NCBI GenBank assembly: GCA_019748095.1
Contig: JAIEQA010000046.1
Span: 1-32,824, forward strand
Reading direction: 5' to 3'
DNA from: Caulobacteraceae bacterium
Lineage (GTDB): Bacteria > Pseudomonadota > Alphaproteobacteria > Caulobacterales > Caulobacteraceae
Length of the DNA stretch: 32,824 bases
The notes under the pieces were generated by a model. That model did not search any database. It saw only the letters and a list, made by a program, of their open reading frames with translations, and was not told the origin of the DNA. Of this stretch, positions 8,204 to 15,170 are shown piece by piece. The position numbers were made by a program, and so were the translations under genes. The first letter of the stretch is position 1; each line of letters starts with the position of its first letter.

Positions 8204-9136
8204 ATGACCGACAAGCCCGAAACGATCAGCCTCTATCAGTTCTTCCAGCGCTTCCCCGGCGAAGAGGCTGCTAGGCAGTATTTCGAGGGCAACCGCTGGA
8301 ACGGTGAGGTCTCATGCCCTCATTGCGGAAGCCTGTCGGTCGCTGAGATTAAAAGCCTCAAGCCGATGCCCTACCGCTGCCGGGACTGCCGCCAGCATTT
8401 CAGCGTCCGCACTGGAACCGTTCTCGCCGAAAGCCGCCTGCCGCTGCACAAGTGGCTCATGGCCATCTACATGATGACGACGGCTCGCAAGGGCATTCCG
8501 TCCACCCAGATGGCCCGCGAGCTTGGTATCACCCAAAAGTCGGCGTGGTTCCTTGCCCAGCGGATCCGCGAAACGTGGATGGCTGGATCCAGCAACGAAA
8601 TGGGCTCGCACGTTCAAGTCGATGAAACCTTCATCGGCGGCAAAGAGAAGAACAAACACGAGTCCAAAAAGCTGAGAATGGGCCGTGGTGCTGTCGGCAA
8701 GACGGCGGTGATCGGGATCCGCGACGAGAACGATCAGGTGCGTGCGACGCCAATCCCAGACACGACCGGCCCGACGGTCAAAGGGTTTGTTGAAGCCAAC
8801 GCGCCCGCTGGCGCTACGGTCGTAACCGACGAGTTCGCCGGATACCGTGGCCTTAGCGCCAAGGGCTTTATGCACCACACTGTCAATCACAGCGCCGGTG
8901 AATATGTGCGTCACTATTGCCTGCACACGAACGGCATCGAGAGCTTTTGGGCGCTCCTGAAGCGCGGCCAGTACGGCATCTACCACTACATGAGTGCCAA
9001 GCACCTTCACCGCTATGTCAACGAGTTCTCGTTCCGCCACAACACCGCCAAGGGCGGCACGATGGCCTTCATCGAACAAACCGCCGAACGCATGATCGGC
9101 AAGCGCCTGACCTACAAGGAGTTGATCCGTGCCTAA
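8204..9136 (+). CDS. IS1595-family transposase
   Basis: This 310-residue protein has an N-terminal zinc ribbon (CPHC at 38-41, CRDC at 59-62) and a DDE-type nuclease (ISXO2-like) domain. The predicted catalytic residues are Asp140 in QVDETFIGG, Asp209 in VVTDEFAGY, and Glu246 in TNGIESFWALLKRG. The zinc ribbon and helix-turn-helix (about 98-122) bind the terminal repeats; the DDE residues cut and join DNA. Length and domain order fit the family. The start ATG follows the likely promoter by only seven bases. Its last codons overlap the GTG start of the passenger gene. No frameshift or missing catalytic residue is seen. Confidence 0.95.
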   Translation: MTDKPETISLYQFFQRFPGEEAARQYFEGNRWNGEVSCPHCGSLSVAEIKSLKPMPYRCRDCRQHFSVRTGTVLAESRLPLHKWLMAIYMMTTARKGIPSTQMARELGITQKSAWFLAQRIRETWMAGSSNEMGSHVQVDETFIGGKEKNKHESKKLRMGRGAVGKTAVIGIRDENDQVRATPIPDTTGPTVKGFVEANAPAGATVVTDEFAGYRGLSAKGFMHHTVNHSAGEYVRHYCLHTNGIESFWALLKRGQYGIYHYMSAKHLHRYVNEFSFRHNTAKGGTMAFIEQTAERMIGKRLTYKELIRA

Positions 9137-10106
9137 GGAAATCGAGCCGATTGATGCTGACTTTGACGACGTCGCGAAGGCCATGTTGGCAAACGACGGG
9201 CCCAAAGAGAAAACGCCAGAGGCAACGCACAGGGGCATTCTCCCGCTCGGGGGGATGCAGCTAGATGTGTATGTCCTGGAGGACGGACGGCGGGTCTTTG
9301 CCAAACGGGGCATGGCCCGCGCCCTCGGTCTGAAATCTGAGGGCGGGAACGCCTTCCTGAAGACTTTGGGCCGGAAAAACCTCGGATCCGAAATCAGCGA
9401 AGAACTGCGGAAAAAGCTCGATAATCCTATTGTTTTCAATATCGCAGGGGCGGATCCGGGCCACGGCTACGAGGCCGAAGTTCTGGTCGAGGTTTCCAAG
9501 GCTGTGGCCCGTGCGGATGCCGCTGGAGTATTGCTAGATTCCCAAAAGGCGATGGCCGCTCAAGCTAAGGCTATCGTCAACGCGCTGGCGAAGGTCGGTA
9601 TCGCTGCGCTGATCGACGAAGCGACGGGCTACCAGACTGAGCGCAGTCCCGACGCCTTGCGCCTTCTGGTTCAAGCCTACATCGAAAAGGAACAGCGAGA
9701 ATGGGAGAAAGAGTTTCCCGACGACTTCTATCTGACCCTCAACAAGGTCTACGGCTCGGATCCTTACATCGCGCGGGCCAGCGGAGCGCTGGTCATCAAC
9801 AAGCCCCAGCACTTTGGGAATTTCACGAACAAGTACGTCTACGGACCACTTGAAGACGGCGAAGTGCTGAAGGAGCTTCAGCGGCTCAACCCTAAGGTTG
9901 AGGCAACCGGCTCACGGAGGGACAAGCTTCACCAGTTTCTGACCAAGGGCTACGGTCTCGAAAAGGTCCGGGAACAGCGGCAAGAGGTTCTGACGATGCT
10001 GAAGTTGTCCGACGACATAGATGACTTTAAGCGGCTCTACGAGAAGCGCTTTGGGCCGTTGGACTCTCAGTGGACCTTCTTCCCGGAGTTCCGCAAGAGC
10101 AAGTGA
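9129..10106 (+). CDS. P63C-domain passenger protein of the insertion sequence
   Basis: This 325-residue protein starts at a GTG (9129-9131) that overlaps the transposase end by eight bases, so it is probably translated by coupling. The C-terminal half carries the P63C domain pattern: KVGIAALIDEATGYQTERSP, then a long EKEQREWEKEFPDDFYLTL stretch, KPQHFGNFTNKYVYGPL and a conserved KLHQFLTKGYGLEKVREQ. The N-terminal part (about 25-110) resembles a phage-type antirepressor region by layout only. P63C proteins occur in phages and mobile elements and their function is unknown. Presence inside the terminal repeats makes this cargo of the element. It may help regulate or target transposition, or serve the host; the sequence does not say which. 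Confidence 0.88.
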   Translation: MPKEIEPIDADFDDVAKAMLANDGPKEKTPEATHRGILPLGGMQLDVYVLEDGRRVFAKRGMARALGLKSEGGNAFLKTLGRKNLGSEISEELRKKLDNPIVFNIAGADPGHGYEAEVLVEVSKAVARADAAGVLLDSQKAMAAQAKAIVNALAKVGIAALIDEATGYQTERSPDALRLLVQAYIEKEQREWEKEFPDDFYLTLNKVYGSDPYIARASGALVINKPQHFGNFTNKYVYGPLEDGEVLKELQRLNPKVEATGSRRDKLHQFLTKGYGLEKVREQRQEVLTMLKLSDDIDDFKRLYEKRFGPLDSQWTFFPEFRKSK

Positions 10107-10112
10107 GCACTG

Positions 10113-10141
10113 AGGATCCGCAGGTTAAGCCTGCGGATCCT
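10113..10141 (+). terminator. Strong hairpin ending the insertion-sequence transcript
   Basis: Perfect 12-bp arms AGGATCCGCAGG and CCTGCGGATCCT enclose the loop TTAAG. The hairpin begins seven bases after the passenger-gene stop and is followed by a short TT. It probably ends transcription before the right terminal repeat, so little transcription from inside the element should reach the genes downstream. Confidence 0.7.
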
Positions 10142-10148
10142 TTCACCC

Positions 10149-10171
10149 GGCTAGCTAGGTATATAGGTCCC
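10149..10171 (-). repeat. Right terminal inverted repeat of the IS1595-type element
   Basis: Its reverse complement begins GGGACC and continues TATATACCTAGCTAGCC. It matches the left end at 22 of 23 positions. Confidence 0.93.
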
Positions 10172-10179
10172 AAAAGAAT
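10172..10179. repeat. Target-site duplication, right copy (AAAAGAAT)
   Basis: Identical to 8128-8135. Together they define the insertion point within the DUF3489 coding sequence. Confidence 0.93.
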
Positions 10180-10230
10180 GATGGCCGCCGCGTCTGGCGC
10201 ATCCACACGCTGGTCCAGCCCGTCCCATGA
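10180..10230 (+). pseudogene. 3' part of the interrupted DUF3489 gene
   Basis: In frame with the 5' part once the insertion is removed, this piece encodes DGRRVWRIHTLVQPVP and a TGA at 10228-10230. The stop overlaps the ATG of the DUF2924 gene as ATGA. The recombinase start downstream is joined to DUF2924 in the same way. Confidence 0.88.
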
Positions 10231-10853
10231 CCGGCGTGCGCGACATCCTCGCCGGTCTGGCGACCATGGACGTGGGGACGCTGCGTGAGGTCTGGCGCGA
10301 GCAACTCGGCGAGCCACCGCCGTTGCGCTCCGCGGACATTCTACGCCGGGCCCTGGCCGAGGCGCTGCAGATCGAGGCCGCTGGCGGGGCGATCCCGCTC
10401 GGAGCTCGGCTGGCGCGCGCGGCAGCTGAGGCCCCGATCGGCCGCAAGCGCCGGACGCCGCCCTCGTGTTCCGGCCCGAGCCCGGTCGCGGTCCCGGTCG
10501 CGGTCCCCGTCCCCGTCGCGATCCGCCTCCCTGTCCTGACCCGCTACTGGCAGGGGGTGCGTCACCAGGTCGAGGTCCGTCCGGACGGCTATGTTTGGCA
10601 GGGGCGGACCCACAAAAGCCTGTCCAGCATCGCCCGCCTGATCACCGGGGTGCGCTGGAACGGGCCCCGGTTCTTCGGGCTGCGCACTCTGCCAGTGCCA
10701 GTGCCAGTGCCAGTGCCAGTGCCAGTGCCAGTGCCAGTGCCAGTGCCGGTGCCGGCAGCGGCAGTAGCCGCAGCCGCAGCGACAGCAGTAGCCGCGACAG
10801 CGGCAGCGGGACCCGCCGCCCGCGCGGCTGGCCGCGAGACGCTGCCGGCATGA
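10227..10853 (+). CDS. DUF2924 protein with Pro-Val repeat tail
   Basis: This 208-residue protein carries the DUF2924 fold in two parts. The N-terminal helical part (about 5-65) includes LREVWREQLGEPPPLRSADI. A beta-rich C-terminal part (about 103-150) includes TRYWQGVRHQVEVRPDGYVW and ITGVRWNGPRFFGL. DUF2924 genes are regularly found directly before large serine recombinases in alphaproteobacterial mobile elements; their role is not known to me. The two parts are separated by a Pro/Val-rich tract, and the protein ends in about ten Pro-Val pairs and an Ala-rich run. That tail is low-complexity and probably not part of the fold. Start and stop both form ATGA overlaps with the neighbouring genes. 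Confidence 0.88.
   Translation: MTGVRDILAGLATMDVGTLREVWREQLGEPPPLRSADILRRALAEALQIEAAGGAIPLGARLARAAAEAPIGRKRRTPPSCSGPSPVAVPVAVPVPVAIRLPVLTRYWQGVRHQVEVRPDGYVWQGRTHKSLSSIARLITGVRWNGPRFFGLRTLPVPVPVPVPVPVPVPVPVPVPAAAVAAAAATAVAATAAAGPAARAAGRETLPA
10692..10751 (+). repeat. Hexanucleotide tandem repeat (CCAGTG)n
   Basis: Nine exact CCAGTG units (10692-10745) are followed by one CCGGTG. In the DUF2924 frame each unit codes Pro-Val. Since the unit is six bases, slippage would change the length of the protein tail without shifting the frame. Confidence 0.95.
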
Positions 10854-12499
10854 CCGCGCCGGCCCGCCCGCTCCGCTGCGCCATCTATACCCGCAAGAGT
10901 ACCGAGGAGGGGCTGGAGCAACAGTTCAACTCGCTTCACGCCCAGCGCGACGCCTGCGCCGCCTATGTGATGTCGCAGGCCGGGGAGGGATGGGACCTGC
11001 TCCCGGAGGTCTACGACGACGGTGGCTTCAGCGGCGGCAACATGGCCCGGCCGGCCCTCAAGCGCCTGATCGGGGACGTCGAGGCCGGACGGGTCGATGT
11101 GGTGGTGGTCTACAAGGTCGATCGTCTGACCCGCGCGCTCAGTGACTTTTCGCACATCGTCGACGTGCTCGACCGGGCCGGGGCCAGTTTCGTCAGCGTG
11201 ACCCAGGCGTTCAATACCACCACCTCCATGGGCCGGCTGACGCTGAACGTGCTCCTGTCCTTCGCCCAGTTCGAGCGAGAGATCACCGGCGAGCGGATCC
11301 GCGACAAGATCACGGCCTCCAAGAAGCTCGGGATGTGGATGGGCGGCTGCCTGCCGCTGGGCTACGACGCCGCCGGCCGGACGCTGACCGTCAACGAGGC
11401 CGAGGCCCGGACGGTCCGCTGGATTTTCGAGCGCTATCTGGAGGTGGGCTCCGTCCACGGCTTGGTGCGAGAACTGGCCGCGGCGAAGATCGTGTCCAAG
11501 CGCTGGACCACCCGGTCGGGTCGGGTCAGGGGCGGAGGGCGGATCGGCCGCGGGGCCCTGTTCCATATCCTTCACAACCGGACCTATCTGGGCGAGGTCC
11601 CCCACAAAGGGACCAGCTATCCCGGCCAGCATCCGGCGATCGTGGAGCCGGCGCTCTACAGCGCGGTCCAAGCCCTGCTGGGGCAGAACGACCACAAGAC
11701 GCGAAAGCCCGGCGAGGCCCGACGCCCCCACAAGGGCGCACCCCTGCAGGGTCTGGTTTTCGACTCAGCCGGCAACCGGATGACCCATCTCAGGACCGCC
11801 CGGGCCGGGCGGCCGGTCTATCGCTACTATGTCTCCACGCCCCTGCAACGCGGGCAGCGCGAGAGGACCGGAGCGGTGGCGCGCATCCCGGCCCCCCTCG
11901 TCGAGGAGGTCGTGGCCAGCCGCCTGCATCAGCTCAGGCTCTGCCTCCAGACGGAGGCCTGGCCGAACTGGGCCGCGATCCGCAATCTCATTGACCGGAT
12001 CGAGGTCACCGAAGACGCCATCCGCCTTTACTTTGACGAGGGAACGCTGGCGCAGATCGAGGCGGAGCTCGGACCCGCGGACAGAGCCACTGTCGACCGG
12101 CTTGAGTGCAGGGAGGGCGCGCGGTCCCTGGCCATTCCGGTCCGGCTGGAGCAACGGGGCGGGGCGGGCGTGGCCATCGGACCGCATGGCGAGCTGGCCA
12201 GCCGGCATCGCGCCGCCGATCCCGCACTCTGCGCAGCCCTGATCCGGGCGGAAGGCTGGAAGCGCCAGCTGATGAGCGGCGAGGTCCGGACCCTGAACCA
12301 GATTGCCGCCAACGAAGGCGTCTCGGCCCCCTACGCCGCCCGCACCATCCGCACCGCCTTTCTGGCACCCGACCTGAAGGCCGCCATCCTCGACGGCCGC
12401 CCACCGACAGGCCTCACGCTGGAGGCCGTGTGCCGACGCGCCGTGCCGCTGGACTGGGACGAGCAGCGCCGGCTGTACAACGGCATCGCGGGCACTTGA
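10850..12499 (+). CDS. Large serine recombinase (site-specific integrase/resolvase)
   Basis: This 549-residue protein has an N-terminal resolvase domain (about 8-160) with the predicted catalytic serine Ser17 in YTRKS. Family blocks include YDDGGFSGGNMARPAL, VYKVDRLTR and FAQFEREITGERIRDKI. A recombinase domain follows (about 180-285, with TLTVNEAEARTVRWIFERYL). The expected zinc ribbon region (about 300-340) has the YRYYVS pattern but no paired cysteines, so zinc is probably not bound. Such enzymes cut and exchange DNA between att sites to integrate or excise elements. The ATG overlaps the DUF2924 stop (ATGA), giving a coupled cassette. Attachment sites are not identified. Because the insertion upstream carries a terminator, expression may be reduced. 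Confidence 0.93.
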   Translation: MTAPARPLRCAIYTRKSTEEGLEQQFNSLHAQRDACAAYVMSQAGEGWDLLPEVYDDGGFSGGNMARPALKRLIGDVEAGRVDVVVVYKVDRLTRALSDFSHIVDVLDRAGASFVSVTQAFNTTTSMGRLTLNVLLSFAQFEREITGERIRDKITASKKLGMWMGGCLPLGYDAAGRTLTVNEAEARTVRWIFERYLEVGSVHGLVRELAAAKIVSKRWTTRSGRVRGGGRIGRGALFHILHNRTYLGEVPHKGTSYPGQHPAIVEPALYSAVQALLGQNDHKTRKPGEARRPHKGAPLQGLVFDSAGNRMTHLRTARAGRPVYRYYVSTPLQRGQRERTGAVARIPAPLVEEVVASRLHQLRLCLQTEAWPNWAAIRNLIDRIEVTEDAIRLYFDEGTLAQIEAELGPADRATVDRLECREGARSLAIPVRLEQRGGAGVAIGPHGELASRHRAADPALCAALIRAEGWKRQLMSGEVRTLNQIAANEGVSAPYAARTIRTAFLAPDLKAAILDGRPPTGLTLEAVCRRAVPLDWDEQRRLYNGIAGT

Positions 12500-12649
12500 T
12501 CCATGAGGGAATGGCGTCACACGCGCGTCGGTTCTACCGCGCAACTCCTCCGATCAACCGCTTCCTCAAGGACGGGGCCGGGAACCTGCATTGGGAGGTC
12601 AGCCAATAAGCAAAGTGGAGCACTGACTACGCGTGGCGCGAGGGGGATT
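12500..12649 (+). other. Short spacer after the recombinase with one minor frame
   Basis: A 32-codon frame from ATG 12511 to 12609 encodes MASHARRFYRATPPINRFLK and ends HWEVSQ. It has plausible composition, but a GAGGGA directly against the ATG is too close to serve as a good ribosome-binding site. It may be a real small gene, a relic of a larger one, or chance. Element attachment sites could lie here; I could not find a repeat pair that proves this. Confidence 0.3.
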
Positions 12650-12979
12650 ATGGTCCGTCCGGTTCAACATCGGGGTCAAGGTCACTGCAACCGTCTTGAT
12701 GATATACTCAAACACATTGGGTTCGAGCGGCCAGCCGTGGCGAAACTGGACGCTATTGTCATCGAGAAAGGCCGGGCTGCCAGCATCCGCCGAGCACTTG
12801 CCTGGATGCTCGATCGGGGCGAAGAGGCCAAGCGGATCGGCGCCGCCGTGGCCAAGAAGCCCCGATGGACTATCCATCTCTACCCTGCCGATTGGATAAC
12901 GGGCGTGGGGGTCAGACCTGCGGAGCTAGCGCCGCTGCAACCTTGCGTGCGCCGGCCATGCTCAGGTGCGACGGATTGA
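12650..12979 (+). CDS. Possible gene remnant, function unknown
   Basis: A 109-codon frame starts at ATG 12650. Its middle part reads VAKLDAIVIEKGRAASIRRA, then LAWMLDRGEEAKRIGAAVAK and KPRWTIHLYPADWITGVGV. It has the codon style and residue mix of real protein up to about 12910. From there it overlaps the antisense end of the second acyltransferase, so the last 20 or so residues are probably read-through. This fits a gene truncated when the acyltransferase region was joined. I recognise no family. The opposite-strand frames here look less protein-like. Confidence 0.35.
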   Translation: MVRPVQHRGQGHCNRLDDILKHIGFERPAVAKLDAIVIEKGRAASIRRALAWMLDRGEEAKRIGAAVAKKPRWTIHLYPADWITGVGVRPAELAPLQPCVRRPCSGATD

Positions 12980-14801
12980 AGTACAGGACGCCGAAAGCTG
13001 GATCGTACCCCGGACACAGAGTGTCATTGCATAGGGCCGGCGTCGGATCGAACACCTTGGCTCCTGTGTGTGCGCCTATGCGAGCGACGACGGCGCGATA
13101 AGGTGCCAGATCCCGATCCACATCCTGTCGGTCACGGCCCCACTCGACCAGATCGCCCGGCCGATCGGCAATGAGGCTCAACGCTGAAGGCGGGTCATAG
13201 GCTTGGTTGTGAAGCGGACCGACTATCGTCACCGATTTGCCGGCAGCCACAAGGGCTGTGGCCGCTTTCTCCATCCCGGCTTCGATCATCTCGGAGTGGT
13301 CGGGCCCATAGCTCTCCATGGCCGCGACCATAATGACGGTTCTTACGGCCTGATCAGCGAGCAACCCCTGCAAGGATGCGTCATTCTGAGCCGCGCACCG
13401 TGGTCGACCCACCGACCGATAGCCAACAGCCGGCGGGCAGGCGGACGAGGTGATCTGACGGACAGCTCTGCCTTGGGTGGCGAGCGTTTCAGACAGAGCG
13501 AAAGCGACTTCTACGCCGTGGCTGTCTCCCCAGACGGCGACGGATGGATCCCCGGTTCCAAGCACGCACGTGGAACCGTAGCCCATGCTGGCGCTGCCGT
13601 CGAAATGGCATTCCGCCCGCCGGGGACTGTAGTCGCGGCGGGCTGCCGACACCTCGAGTGACTTCGGCGAGAAGCGCTGCTCAAGGCCTCCGGTCAGGAA
13701 AATGGCCGCACCGATGACGGCGAAGCCGCCGATGGCTGCGGAGCCCAGGGCGAGGACGGGAAGGCGAGGCAGGCCCCCGACGAAACGTCGCTCGACATAC
13801 TGATAGGAAAGCCACGCGAGCAGAATGGCTAGCGCCACCATCGAGACGGCCACGACCGGCGAGAGCTCGCCGCCGACAGCATGCCGGGCAAAAACCAGAA
13901 GCGGCCAGTGCCAGAGGTACAGCGAGTACGACAGGTTGCCGAAGAACTGGAATGGCGCGCTGCTGATCAGCTTCCCGCCGGCGCTCGGCCCGTCCTGACC
14001 GGCAGCAAGAACCAAAGCCGTTCCGAGGCACGGCACCAAGGCGATGTATCCGGGGAACGCGATCCGCTCGCCATCTATGAAGAACAGGGACGCAAAGATC
14101 AGCGCGAGGCCCAGGATCGAAAGTGCGTCTCTGGCACCCGCCCGGAGACCGGAGACCAGCCGGGGACTTGCAGCTACGAGTGCACCAATCAGAAGTTCGA
14201 AGGCCCGGCTGAAGGGCAGATAGAAGGCGAAACCGGCCGACCATTGGGTTGAGACTATGCTGATCGCTAACGAGACGATGGTGCCCGCGAGAAGCAGAGG
14301 GACCAGCAATGGACGCGCGCGCTTCCAAACCAAAGCGATGAACAACGGAAACACGATATAGAACTGCTCCTCGACCGCGAGCGACCAAGTATGGAGGAGG
14401 GGTTCAAACTCTGCAGGGCCGCTGAAATAGTCGAGCGACAGGAAAAACAGAACGTTCGAGGAAAAGAACATGGTCGCGACGGCGGAGGCACCGAGCCGCC
14501 TCATGTCGAATGCTGAAAGGAGAAATAGCCCTGCGATCAGTGTTGCCACAAGAACGATGACAAGCGCGGGGAAAAGCCGCCTTAACCTCCGCTCATAAAA
14601 GCGAACGAGGGAATAGGTACCGGCAGCGTTTTCCTTAAGCAGGATCCGCGTGATCAAATAGCCGGAGATTACAAAGAAGACGTCTACGCCGGCAAAGCCG
14701 CCGCGTAGCCAATCGCCGCCCGCGTGGAATACAACCACACTCAGGACGGCGATGGCTCGCAGACCTTGGATGTCACGCCTGAACGGCTGAGCAAGTTTCA
14801 T
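12912..14801 (-). CDS. Second OafA-type acyltransferase with altered SGNH domain
   Basis: This 629-residue paralogue of the protein at 151-2028 has an acyltransferase-3 domain (about 6-375) with FRRDIQGLRAIAVLSVVVFH, GVDVFFVISGYLITRIL, and LLHTWSLAVEEQFYIVFPLF. A C-terminal SGNH domain (about 415-625) carries GDSH at 425-428. The C-terminal catalytic block reads YFNPSHLSMAGA: His612 is present, but the position normally held by the triad Asp (D-x-x-H) is Asn609. Enzyme activity of this domain may therefore be reduced or changed. The likely role is acylation of an exported glycan. GGGGGAT five bases before the ATG supports the start. It lies beyond the phage-like region, in opposite orientation to the first copy. 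Confidence 0.92.
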   Translation of the reverse strand: MKLAQPFRRDIQGLRAIAVLSVVVFHAGGDWLRGGFAGVDVFFVISGYLITRILLKENAAGTYSLVRFYERRLRRLFPALVIVLVATLIAGLFLLSAFDMRRLGASAVATMFFSSNVLFFLSLDYFSGPAEFEPLLHTWSLAVEEQFYIVFPLFIALVWKRARPLLVPLLLAGTIVSLAISIVSTQWSAGFAFYLPFSRAFELLIGALVAASPRLVSGLRAGARDALSILGLALIFASLFFIDGERIAFPGYIALVPCLGTALVLAAGQDGPSAGGKLISSAPFQFFGNLSYSLYLWHWPLLVFARHAVGGELSPVVAVSMVALAILLAWLSYQYVERRFVGGLPRLPVLALGSAAIGGFAVIGAAIFLTGGLEQRFSPKSLEVSAARRDYSPRRAECHFDGSASMGYGSTCVLGTGDPSVAVWGDSHGVEVAFALSETLATQGRAVRQITSSACPPAVGYRSVGRPRCAAQNDASLQGLLADQAVRTVIMVAAMESYGPDHSEMIEAGMEKAATALVAAGKSVTIVGPLHNQAYDPPSALSLIADRPGDLVEWGRDRQDVDRDLAPYRAVVARIGAHTGAKVFDPTPALCNDTLCPGYDPAFGVLYFNPSHLSMAGARKVAAALAPQV

Positions 14802-14888
14802 TGGATCCCCCGACCTCTGGGGGTTCTAGACGAGATCTGCCGCCGCCGCGAGCCATCTGGGAGGAGCGTCTTGGTCGATCCATGGAGG

Positions 14889-15170
14889 CTAAGCTTCGTC
14901 CGGCTGCGGCGGGATTGGTGTTTCGCTGTCCAGCGCATAGACCGGGTAGGTGTTGAGTGTCGGCAACCAGCGCACATTGTCAGGGTCCTTAAGGCACCGT
15001 CCGGCTGCCACCCACTGACCGGCTAGCGTGCCATATCCGAGGTTGTTGGCCAGCGCATTGGCTACTCTAAGGGTGCCCAACATCGTATCGTCACTATCCA
15101 GTAGAATGGCTGCGTCCTTCTCGGCGTCGGTTAACGTGATCCGAGCTTGGGTCCTCACATTCAGACTCAT
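14889..15170 (-). CDS. Small protein of unknown function
   Basis: This 93-residue protein begins MSLNVRTQARITLTDAEKDA and contains LLDSDDTMLGTLRVANALAN and WVAAGRCLKDPDNVRWLPTL. It has no signal peptide or membrane segment, and I recognise no family. The start at 15168-15170 is preferred over an upstream in-frame ATG because AAGG lies about seven bases before it. It is upstream of the acyltransferase on the same strand, with an 87-base gap, so the two could share a transcript. The AT-rich region directly upstream probably holds its promoter. Confidence 0.6.
   Translation of the reverse strand: MSLNVRTQARITLTDAEKDAAILLDSDDTMLGTLRVANALANNLGYGTLAGQWVAAGRCLKDPDNVRWLPTLNTYPVYALDSETPIPPQPDEA

Larger units (their letters stand above)
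8136..10171 (+). mobile_element. Complete IS1595-family insertion sequence with passenger gene
   Basis: The 2,036-bp element is bounded by 23-bp inverted repeats (8136-8158 and 10149-10171) that match at 22 positions. Both ends begin GGG and contain CCTATATACCTAGCTAGCC. An exact 8-bp target duplication flanks it. Inside are an IS1595-type transposase (8204-9136), a P63C-domain passenger gene (9129-10106) overlapping it by eight bases, and a strong hairpin (10113-10141) before the right end. The base composition is visibly less GC-rich than the flanking genes. All parts look intact, so the element may still be active. It disrupts a DUF3489 gene. Confidence 0.95.
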
